A stretch of DNA of 42,583 nt. It comes from Betaproteobacteria bacterium UBA3031. Its GTDB lineage: Bacteria; Pseudomonadota; Gammaproteobacteria; Burkholderiales; Eutrophovitaceae. A model generated the notes under the pieces. It was not told the DNA's origin. It did no database searches and saw nothing but the letters and a program-made list of their open reading frames with translations. Positions 1 to 6,792 of the stretch are shown piece after piece; the first letter of the stretch is position 1; every line of letters starts with the position of its first letter. Position numbers and translations under genes: made by a program. The stretch lies in NCBI GenBank assembly GCA_002367635.1, contig DFDI01000051.1, forward strand, positions 1 to 42,583, in the 5' to 3' direction.

Positions 1-23
1 CGCTCAAACTTTCCCTTTGCCAT
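1..23 (-). CDS. tuf: Elongation factor Tu, first codons only
   Basis: Only the first seven codons and part of the eighth lie in the window, reading MAKGKFE on the minus strand, which is the invariant EF-Tu N-terminus. The start codon is the complement of 21-23, and an AGGGG ribosome-binding site lies a few bases upstream. The gene follows tRNA-Tyr, tRNA-Gly and tRNA-Thr on the same strand, the classic gammaproteobacterial tRNA-tufB arrangement, so it is probably transcribed from the promoter at 467-495. EF-Tu delivers aminoacyl-tRNA to the ribosome. The identification rests on seven residues plus context, which together are quite specific. Confidence 0.85.
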
Positions 24-82
24 AATTAACCCCTATTAAACTGGTACTAACTCTAAAAAAATGCGCACAAAAAATATAAATA

Positions 83-157
<75 letters not shown>

Positions 158-175
158 ACGCGACTAAAGCAATTT

Positions 176-249
176 TGGAGCGGGTGAAGGGAATCGAACC
201 CTCGTCATAAGCTTGGAAGGCTTCAGCTCTACCATTGAGCTACACCCGC
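176..249 (-). tRNA. tRNA-Gly (anticodon TCC)
   Basis: Minus-strand cloverleaf with acceptor GCGGGTG/CACCCGC, discriminator T (usual for glycine) and encoded CCA. The anticodon loop CTTCCAA carries TCC. The outermost anticodon-stem pair appears to be a G-A mismatch; the other four pairs are normal. It lies between tRNA-Tyr and tRNA-Thr, as in other gammaproteobacterial tuf tRNA clusters. Confidence 0.97.
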
Positions 250-367
250 AGGCGCAACGGCAACTCGTCGACAACAAAGCATTTACGCCGCCGAGAAACC
301 TATAATTCTTAGTGCTAATACAAACGCCCCAAAAAATTCACTACAAAAACAAAAACATAACAATTAC

Positions 368-452
368 TGGTGGAGGGAGAAGGATTCGAACCTTCGAAGG
401 CTGAGCCAACAGATTTACAGTCTGCCCCCTTTGACCGCTCGGGAACCCCTCC
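368..452 (-). tRNA. tRNA-Tyr (anticodon GTA)
   Basis: Minus-strand class II tRNA with a long variable arm. The acceptor GGAGGGG pairs with TCCCTCC with a terminal G-U, the discriminator is A and CCA is encoded. The anticodon loop contains GTA flanked by CAGAC/..TCTG as in bacterial tRNA-Tyr. It is the first gene after the promoter at 467-495. A gap of about 120 bp separates it from tRNA-Gly; nothing else was recognised in that gap. Confidence 0.97.
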
Positions 453-466
453 GAACGAAGCCGAGC

Positions 467-495
467 ATTATCAGGTTTTCAGATTTTGTTGTCAA
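467..495 (-). promoter_or_regulatory. Sigma70 promoter of the tRNA-tuf operon
   Basis: On the minus strand a perfect -35 TTGACA (490-495) is separated by exactly 17 bp from -10 GATAAT (467-472). The discriminator that follows is GC-rich (GCTCGGC), the type associated with stringent (ppGpp) control of stable RNA promoters. Transcription would start about 7 bp downstream, just before tRNA-Tyr. Confidence 0.9.
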
Positions 496-690
496 TCATT
501 GGGCTAGCTAGAAAAAATTTGGCTAAGCCCTCGGACTATTATCTTCACTTTAATGAAACTCGTCTCTAGATTGGCGAGTTATTAAATATCAAAGGTCTTG
601 AATCGTTTGATACACTGCTCCTTGACACAAATCGCTGCTGAAAAGAAGCCTCTAAAGGGCTGATTTTCCTCTAATTTAGGAGCAATAGAC

Positions 691-1041
691 TTGGAAGAAG
701 AATCGCGAGAGACCGCCGCCACGAGTTCATGGGCCACTCAAAACCCCATCCTATCGAGCGCTCTTTTGGTGACTGTTGGGGCCGTAGCAATGTGGATGAT
801 CTCAAATATACGTTCTCCCGAGTCATTTAATGGGGTGTTTACGTTCCTCGTTGTAATTCCCATTCTCGGACTACTGCCCGCGGTGTCGCTTGTCGCAGCA
901 CTGCTTTCAGTAGCCCTATTGAAAGAGCCCCTACCAAACACAAACTTATGGTTAGTGCGCGGTCTCAGCATCGTCGCCCTATCGTTGAACGCATTAGCCA
1001 TCATCTTTTTTCTCGAAACCATACCCATTTTCTTCCAATGA
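691..1041 (+). CDS. Small membrane protein of unknown function
   Basis: This 116-residue protein is not recognised as a known family. The proposed TTG start has a good ribosome-binding site (AGGAG at about 678-682, 8 bp away). After a short charged, Ser/Thr-rich N-terminus there are about three or four hydrophobic segments: roughly residues 22-42, 48-78 (long enough for two) and 91-113. It is probably an inner-membrane protein. It stands alone between the divergent tRNA-tuf promoter and the LarA-like genes, and may be transcribed with them, as the gap to the next start is only 89 bp. An opposite-strand frame over the same bases has no ribosome-binding site and was not called. Confidence 0.6.
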   Translation: MEEESRETAATSSWATQNPILSSALLVTVGAVAMWMISNIRSPESFNGVFTFLVVIPILGLLPAVSLVAALLSVALLKEPLPNTNLWLVRGLSIVALSLNALAIIFFLETIPIFFQ

Positions 1042-1130
1042 TGAAACACAAATGCTCGCCAAATGAACAAGCACCTCAAGTACCGTTTAAAATTAGATAA
1101 GTTAACTCTTATGTCTTAATTGGTGAGCGA

Positions 1131-2420
1131 ATGCAAATTGACTTAAATTTTGGACATGGCAATATTCCACTTACGCTTGAAAAGGCATGGAAGGCTGAAA
1201 TAATCCGCAAACCATTGATGCCATTCGAGAGCGATCCGAAATTGGCGATTCAGGAAGCCCTCAATCACCCGATTAATTCATTACCACTCTCAGAGAAAGC
1301 CAGGTCAAAGGGTAATGCCTGCATTCTAATCTGCGATATCACAAGACCAGTCCCCAACCACTTGCTGCTCCCAGAAATCGTCTCCGTATTACTTAAAGCC
1401 GGCATTTCAAAAGAAAAAATCGAAATACTGATTGCAACTGGACTACATAGACCCAATGAAGGTGAGGAACTCGAACAACTTATTAGAGATCCATGGATCC
1501 TTCAAAACATTAAGATCTCCAATCATTTCGCAAAAAATGAGGAAGACCACACCCTGGTCGGTACGACGACTAAAGGCACAAAAGTCAAACTAGATAAACG
1601 TTTCGTGAATGCTGACCTCAAAATTGTGACGGGTTTAGTCGAGCCGCACTTCATGGCAGGTTATTCTGGCGGGCGCAAAGTTATCGCGCCTGGGATTGCC
1701 CACAAAGATACGATCACTACATTCCATAACCACAAATTCATGTCAGACCCTCACGCTGACAGCTGCATCCTCAATGGGAACCCTCTACACCAAGAGCAGC
1801 TTGAAATTGTATCCATGCTCGGAGAGATACTCTGCGTGAATACCGTACTGGACGAGCATAGAAACCTATCGTTAGTTAACTACGGGGAAATCATTGCCAG
1901 CCACCTCGAAGCTGTCGCTTTCGCAAAAGATTACCTCTCTGTACCCGTTCATCGCAAATTCAACACAGTAGTGACAAGTGCTGCGGGCTATCCTTTAGAT
2001 GCAACCTACTATCAAACAATTAAAGGAATGGTTGTCCCGTATCAAATCCTAGAACCCGGTGGGGACCTCATCATCGCTTCAGAATGTGCTGAAGGGATGG
2101 GGTCAGCGGAGTTTAGGAAAGCGCAACAAACGCTTGTCAGTAAGGGGGCGCCTGCTTTTTGTGCCGAAATAGCTCAGAAAGCATATGCGGCGGTGGATGA
2201 ATGGCAAACACAAATGCAGACGAAAATCATGAATATTGGCCATGTTCATTTATACTCGAAGGGTCTTAGTGCCTCAGACCAAAAACTAACAGGCGTTAAC
2301 ATCATAGACAACCTGGATGAATTTGTTCGCTCTCGCGTGCTTAACAACTTAGAGTTATACGGGGAACCAAGTCTAGCGGTAATACCGGAAGGGCCCTATG
2401 TGGTCCCGACCCTTATTTAA
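1131..2420 (+). CDS. LarA-family nickel-dependent 2-hydroxyacid racemase/epimerase
   Basis: A 429-residue protein of the lactate racemase superfamily (DUF2088). LarA enzymes use a nickel-pincer nucleotide bound to a lysine to racemise or epimerise 2-hydroxyacids by hydride transfer. The expected landmarks occur in order: DITRP with Arg72, ATGLHRP with His106, EPHF with His173, GYSGGRK with Lys183 (cofactor attachment position) and FHNH with His199 or His201. These match LarA Arg75, His108, His174, Lys184 and His200 in spacing, from memory of the Lactobacillus plantarum enzyme. The substrate cannot be told, as the family includes lactate, malate and sugar-acid enzymes. The cofactor genes larB, larC and larE are not in this window. 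The next gene is a second, divergent superfamily member 48 bp downstream. Confidence 0.85.
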   Translation: MQIDLNFGHGNIPLTLEKAWKAEIIRKPLMPFESDPKLAIQEALNHPINSLPLSEKARSKGNACILICDITRPVPNHLLLPEIVSVLLKAGISKEKIEILIATGLHRPNEGEELEQLIRDPWILQNIKISNHFAKNEEDHTLVGTTTKGTKVKLDKRFVNADLKIVTGLVEPHFMAGYSGGRKVIAPGIAHKDTITTFHNHKFMSDPHADSCILNGNPLHQEQLEIVSMLGEILCVNTVLDEHRNLSLVNYGEIIASHLEAVAFAKDYLSVPVHRKFNTVVTSAAGYPLDATYYQTIKGMVVPYQILEPGGDLIIASECAEGMGSAEFRKAQQTLVSKGAPAFCAEIAQKAYAAVDEWQTQMQTKIMNIGHVHLYSKGLSASDQKLTGVNIIDNLDEFVRSRVLNNLELYGEPSLAVIPEGPYVVPTLI

Positions 2421-2468
2421 GCCACACGAGCTTGCGTTTCAAATGTCCCACCACCCGGAGGCGCGTCA

Positions 2469-3767
2469 ATGATTCAAGACACAATAAACGTTGAGATTGC
2501 AGGGGGTTTAGATTTTTCGCTGAGCAAAATGGTTCGCGTGCAACAGAAATTCAACGCACCAACAATAGATGATATTGAATCAGCCGTTCAAAAAGAATTT
2601 ACAAGAGCGTCCATAAAAAACAAAGTCTCATCAGGCCAAAAAATAGCCGTTGGCTGCGGGAGTCGGGGCATTGCTAACATTGCCGCCATTACAAAAGCTG
2701 TCATCGACGAGTTGATTAAACTAGGCGCGGAGCCATTCATATTTCCCTGCATGGGCAGTCACGGAGCCGCCACCGCTGCAGGACAAAAGCAAGTTCTCGC
2801 TGGATATGGCATCTCAGAGGAAACAATGTCTGTGCCAATACGTGCCAGCATGGATACTGAGATCGTCGGATATTTAGACGATGGCACACCCGTGCATATG
2901 GATGCCCATGCCGCTCAGGCCGACGGTATTGTTGTGATCAACAGAATTAAGCCACACACTTCATTCCGAGGTGCAACTGAAAGTGGGCTCACGAAAATGC
3001 TCGCAATTGGCATTGGCAAAATAAATGGGGCCGCAACCTACCATCAACACGGCATGGATATGTTCCCGACGCTCCTACCAAAAGTCCGCGATGTAAACCT
3101 CAATAAACGTAACGTCTTGTTTGGGGTGGGCATTGTTGAAAATGCCTTTGATCAAACTGCAGTCATAGAGATCATTCCCGCGGAGCAAATCCACGAAAAA
3201 GAACCTACGCTTCAACTGCTTGCGAAAGAAAATATGCCTAAGCTCAATTTCTCAAAAATCGATGTATTGATTATTGAAGAAATGGGGAAAAATATCAGCG
3301 GCGCTGGATTCGATCCAAACATCACTGGTCGCAATCGACGCGCGGTAGCGTGGAACAATGGCTTACATGTCAAAAAAATTGTAGTTCTTAGCATCACCCC
3401 AGAGAGTCACGGGAATGCTACTGGAATTGGCGGTGCTGACGTGACGACGATGCGGCTTTATCGCGACATGGATCTTGGCGCAACCTACGCCAACGTAATC
3501 ACCTCTATGAATTTGGATGGCGCTGCAATTCCGATCATCATGAATTCCGATAGAGACGCAATTGCTTTAGCAATCAAAACAGTGGTCAGAACCAAACCTG
3601 AAGATTGCCGAATCGTCAGAATCAAGAATACATTATCACTTGGTGAGATTCACGTCTCAGCAAACATGATGGACGAAGTTAATAAGAGCCCTGATCTATT
3701 TAAGATTGTTTCGGGTGCACAAGACTGGCAATTTGATTGCAACAATAATTTGCACACTGTTGACTGA
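2469..3767 (+). CDS. Second LarA-superfamily protein (DUF2088-like)
   Basis: A 432-residue protein clearly distinct from its upstream neighbour but with the same kind of landmarks: a GSRG segment with Arg66, GSHG with His98, KPHT with His163, LTKMLAIGIGK with Lys176 and Lys184, and YHQHG with His192 and His194. This is the pattern of lactate-racemase-domain proteins in which the cofactor lysine and histidines are spaced differently from classic LarA. It starts at ATG with a strong GGAGG site about 8 bp upstream and follows the first paralogue by 48 bp, so the two are almost certainly co-transcribed. It could be a second racemase of different specificity or a partner subunit. The C-terminal third is ordinary alpha/beta sequence with no recognised extra domain. 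Confidence 0.75.
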   Translation: MIQDTINVEIAGGLDFSLSKMVRVQQKFNAPTIDDIESAVQKEFTRASIKNKVSSGQKIAVGCGSRGIANIAAITKAVIDELIKLGAEPFIFPCMGSHGAATAAGQKQVLAGYGISEETMSVPIRASMDTEIVGYLDDGTPVHMDAHAAQADGIVVINRIKPHTSFRGATESGLTKMLAIGIGKINGAATYHQHGMDMFPTLLPKVRDVNLNKRNVLFGVGIVENAFDQTAVIEIIPAEQIHEKEPTLQLLAKENMPKLNFSKIDVLIIEEMGKNISGAGFDPNITGRNRRAVAWNNGLHVKKIVVLSITPESHGNATGIGGADVTTMRLYRDMDLGATYANVITSMNLDGAAIPIIMNSDRDAIALAIKTVVRTKPEDCRIVRIKNTLSLGEIHVSANMMDEVNKSPDLFKIVSGAQDWQFDCNNNLHTVD

Positions 3768-3806
3768 TTAGTGCGTTGCAATAGAAATGCAGAAAAAATT
3801 ACATTA

Positions 3807-3833
3807 GCGTCACCTTGCTTACGTAACTGACGC
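3807..3833. promoter_or_regulatory. Inverted repeat after the LarA pair
   Basis: GCGTCA (3807-3812) and TGACGC (3828-3833) form 6-bp arms around a 15-base centre that itself contains TTACGTAA. No run of T follows, so it is a poor terminator. It could be a dimeric regulator site for the downstream enolase-superfamily gene. Short arms make chance possible. Confidence 0.3.
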
Positions 3834-3885
3834 GGATAAGCATTATTTTTTAACTAAAATTTTTGCACCATTGAGGGTCATCGAC

Positions 3886-3907
3886 TATCCACAGAAACTG
3901 TGGATAA
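3886..3907. promoter_or_regulatory. Inverted pair of DnaA-box-like sites
   Basis: TATCCACAG (3886-3894) and CTGTGGATA (3898-3906) are perfect 9-bp arms around AAA. The right arm contains a perfect DnaA box (TTATCCACA on the minus strand, 3899-3907) and the left arm one with a single mismatch. It lies in the 274-bp gap before the enolase-superfamily gene. The surrounding gap is AT-rich and holds no other recognised feature. Confidence 0.5.
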
Positions 3908-4041
3908 CGTGACTTGGTTTTGGAACTCAAGAATCAAAAGTTGTTACCTCTCAATGCTTTTGTTTGTGCTGCCTAAAAATTAATCAGTGATAAAAAATAA
4001 CATATAACAAAAATGAATTTAATTTTGCCATTTAATATCAT

Positions 4042-5229
4042 ATGAGAATAACAGACATCCGGACCATTCCCTTAGAAGTTGAGCTGCACGAGACGGTATA
4101 CGACGCCAACTACACGATGAAAAATAAGCCTGCGTTACTCGTCCAAGTTTTTACGGATGATGGGCTGATTGGCATTGGTGAAGCTGCCCACTTTGGAGGG
4201 CCGATGAGCTCCACAGCACACGTCATTGAGCAGGAATTGAAGCCCTACTTAGTCGGGAAAGACCCGATCAATACAGAGCTTCTTTGGGATCTGATGCACA
4301 AACGTGCGTACAAGCATGGTCGGGGAGGAATAGTCATCGCAGCCATGAGCGGAATCGACATTGCGCTTTGGGACCTTAAAGGAAAAATTACTGGGTTGCC
4401 GTGCTGGCGTTTGATGGGCGGATATCGAAAGCGAGTACCTGCTTACGCCACAGGTGGCTTTTACTCAGAGAGCAAAAACCTTGAAGCCTTAGCTGATGAA
4501 ATGCAAGCCTACGTTGACGCAGGCTTTAGAGCCGTCAAGATGAAAGTCGGTAGAAACAGCGGTGTTGAGTTATCACCCTTGCGCGCTTCAGAGGAATGCG
4601 GCATTGCAGAAGTCACACTTGATGAAGACATTCAGCGAGTTGCTCTCGTACGACAAACTATTGGCCCTGACATAAAACTGTGTGTGGACGCGAACGGCGC
4701 CTGGGATGTGGCCACAGCCGTAAAAATGGGACAGAGAATGGAGCCTTTTGATGTCTACTGGTATGAAGAACCAGTTTGGCCAGACGATCTGCTTGGCAGC
4801 AAAGAAGTCGCTCAAAAAGTATCCATACCCGTTGCTGGGTACGAAACATGTAGCTACGGCCTCGTAGATTTTCAAAGGTATATCAGCCATCGGGCGGTAC
4901 ATTTTGTACAGCCCGATGTTGCCTGGTCAGGCGGATTAACCGAATGCTTGAAAATCGCTCACATCGCCCAAGCTGCAAACTTACCCGTCGCCCCTCATAT
5001 CCACGGCTCTGCCGTAGCCGTCGCCGCAGGTCTTCATCTTCTAGGTGCAATTCGAAATGGAAGTATGGCTGAGACCGTATTTCCGGCACATCCTTTAATG
5101 ACAGAACTCGTTAAAGAACCGTTAACCATAGAAAAAGACACTGGCGACATTATTTTGTCAGAAAAACCTGGCCTAGGCATCGAACTCAATTTAGACGTGG
5201 TGGAACGATATCGTACAACTGGATATTAA
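4042..5229 (+). CDS. Enolase-superfamily enzyme, mandelate racemase subgroup
   Basis: A 395-residue member of the mandelate racemase/muconate lactonising enzyme family. These enzymes abstract the alpha proton of a carboxylate with Mg2+ stabilising the enolate. Visible residues are KMK (Lys166-x-Lys168, general base), metal ligands Asp216 (DANG), Glu242 (YEEP) and Glu268, and the Asp292 plus His319 or His321 dyad (PDVAW, APHIHG), with Glu344 near the C-terminal barrel end. This is the mandelate-racemase-type set, used by racemases and by acid-sugar dehydratases; the substrate is not determinable. Compared with the family there seems to be an extra loop after the KxK lysine (about residues 172-193). 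No clear ribosome-binding site precedes the ATG. The stop lies only 3 bp from the convergent Sel1 gene. Confidence 0.88.
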   Translation: MRITDIRTIPLEVELHETVYDANYTMKNKPALLVQVFTDDGLIGIGEAAHFGGPMSSTAHVIEQELKPYLVGKDPINTELLWDLMHKRAYKHGRGGIVIAAMSGIDIALWDLKGKITGLPCWRLMGGYRKRVPAYATGGFYSESKNLEALADEMQAYVDAGFRAVKMKVGRNSGVELSPLRASEECGIAEVTLDEDIQRVALVRQTIGPDIKLCVDANGAWDVATAVKMGQRMEPFDVYWYEEPVWPDDLLGSKEVAQKVSIPVAGYETCSYGLVDFQRYISHRAVHFVQPDVAWSGGLTECLKIAHIAQAANLPVAPHIHGSAVAVAAGLHLLGAIRNGSMAETVFPAHPLMTELVKEPLTIEKDTGDIILSEKPGLGIELNLDVVERYRTTGY

Positions 5230-5232
5230 GGA

Positions 5233-6672
5233 CTAAGGCTTAGCCCGCCACGCCCTGGTCTTTTTTTGTGCAAAACTTAAATCCTCAGAAGAGAGCTGAG
5301 AACTGATATAAGTTCTCAATTTATCAAGCTCTGTTCTTTCTTTTCCGGTGGAGGCCGTCGCCGCCAAATTACTCCACACATATGCACCAATCAGATCCTT
5401 ATCTGTGCCAAGGCCTTCGTAATACATCCAAGCGAGTTGACTCTGCGCTTTAACGTCACCCTGATTAGCCGCTAGCAAAAACCACCTCAGCGCCGCTTTA
5501 AAGTCTTTCGTGTTCGAAAAACAATACCCAAGCAGATATTGCGCGTAGGCATCGCCCGATTTCGCCGGCTCTTGATACCAGTGTGCAGCTTGCGCGTAGT
5601 CAACTGGCACGCCATCAGCGCCAAAAAAGTACAACTTTCCAAGAGTATCGTAAGCAGCAGCATATCCCTCGTTGGCCGCAGCTTCTAACCATCCCACAGC
5701 TCCTGGCGCATTACTCGCTGTACCGAGTCCATTTAGCAGCAGGTATCCGACCATAAATTTTGACTCGGCATCATCCCCTTTTGCCGCTTTAAAAAACCAC
5801 TTAAGCGCCTTTTCGGAATTTTTTGCAATTCCGTTGCCCTCATAGTAGGCCCAAGCAAGTGCTTTATACACAGATGCTTCACCCCCATCAGCAGCCTGCT
5901 CAAAATACTGCATCGCCAATTGAGCATTCTTCGCTCGGCCCTCTCCGCGAGCATACATGTAGCCGATTGCTGCACTTGCGCCACTATGGCCTTGTTCCGC
6001 TGCCGCTTCAAAAAAATCAGCCGATTTGTTTAGATCCTTTTTAACTCCAGTACCATTTTGATACATTCCTCCCACCAAGTATTGCGCATCAACGCGGTTT
6101 TGAAGAGCAGCCTTTTCATACCAAATGAGCGCCTGGGACAAATTTGGCTCCCCCAAGAGACCAGCATAATAGATGTACCCAACCATCTCTTGCGCACCAA
6201 TATGTCCGGATTCAGCAGCTACAAGATAAGCATTCAAAGCTTTTTGCACGTTCCGCTTAACCTCTTTACCCTCAAAATGACGCCCGCCAGCAATCAATGC
6301 TGCGTTTACGCTACCTTGTTCAGCGGCCTTGCCATACCACATAACACCCAATTCCGAATCACGAGGGATGAAATCCCCGGTTAAATATAAATTGCCAAGA
6401 CGCTCCTGAGCTTGAATGAAATTTTGTTCCGCACTTGTCCTGTACCACTTTACCGCCAAAGCGAAATCCTGGGGAACGCCTCGCCCTCTGAAATAACACT
6501 CACCAAGATAAAATTGACCCTGGGGATCACCATCTAAGGCAGATTTCTCAAAAATACTAAAGGCGGCGAGGTAATTTTCTGCCTCGTACGCACGCTGACC
6601 ATCCGTAACTGCAGCCTGAGTTGAAAAAGCAAACAGGAAGATGAAGGGTAATAAGCCACGAAAAAGAAACAT
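5233..6672 (-). CDS. Secreted Sel1-repeat (TPR-like) protein
   Basis: The protein has a hydrophobic signal peptide ending near Thr-Gln-Ala-Ala followed by roughly eleven Sel1-like repeats of about 36 residues with the usual A-x-x-x-L-G-x-x-Y-x-x-G and A-x-x-W-Y/F-x-x-A-A signatures. Such alpha-solenoids are protein-interaction scaffolds, so it probably acts in the periplasm. The ATG at 6672 is preferred because GGAG sits 5 bp upstream; a GTG at 6687 in the same frame lacks that. A short tail after the last repeat is basic and non-repetitive. It lies 120 bp downstream of the MoxR/VWA operon on the same strand; an 8-bp inverted repeat (6689-6696 and 6723-6730) lies in between. A link with that operon is inference. 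Confidence 0.85.
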   Translation of the reverse strand: MFLFRGLLPFIFLFAFSTQAAVTDGQRAYEAENYLAAFSIFEKSALDGDPQGQFYLGECYFRGRGVPQDFALAVKWYRTSAEQNFIQAQERLGNLYLTGDFIPRDSELGVMWYGKAAEQGSVNAALIAGGRHFEGKEVKRNVQKALNAYLVAAESGHIGAQEMVGYIYYAGLLGEPNLSQALIWYEKAALQNRVDAQYLVGGMYQNGTGVKKDLNKSADFFEAAAEQGHSGASAAIGYMYARGEGRAKNAQLAMQYFEQAADGGEASVYKALAWAYYEGNGIAKNSEKALKWFFKAAKGDDAESKFMVGYLLLNGLGTASNAPGAVGWLEAAANEGYAAAYDTLGKLYFFGADGVPVDYAQAAHWYQEPAKSGDAYAQYLLGYCFSNTKDFKAALRWFLLAANQGDVKAQSQLAWMYYEGLGTDKDLIGAYVWSNLAATASTGKERTELDKLRTYISSQLSSEDLSFAQKKTRAWRAKP

Positions 6673-6792
6673 GACAGCTCCAAACACTTTTGGCTTTGAT
6701 TAACGCATTTCACACATCGACCAAGCCAAATAGTTAAGTCAAAAAAGTAGAAGTAACATAGCCTCTAGGAAAGCGAAAGGCAAGTGCCGAGT

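Noticed and set aside
738..1079. 113-codon open frame on the minus strand
   Set aside because: It is antisense to the membrane protein gene at 691, has no ribosome-binding site, and its composition (many Arg and Thr, no domain) looks like a shadow.
3886..3907. Chromosomal replication origin
   Set aside because: Only two DnaA-like boxes, no AT-rich unwinding cluster with further boxes and none of the usual origin genes nearby.
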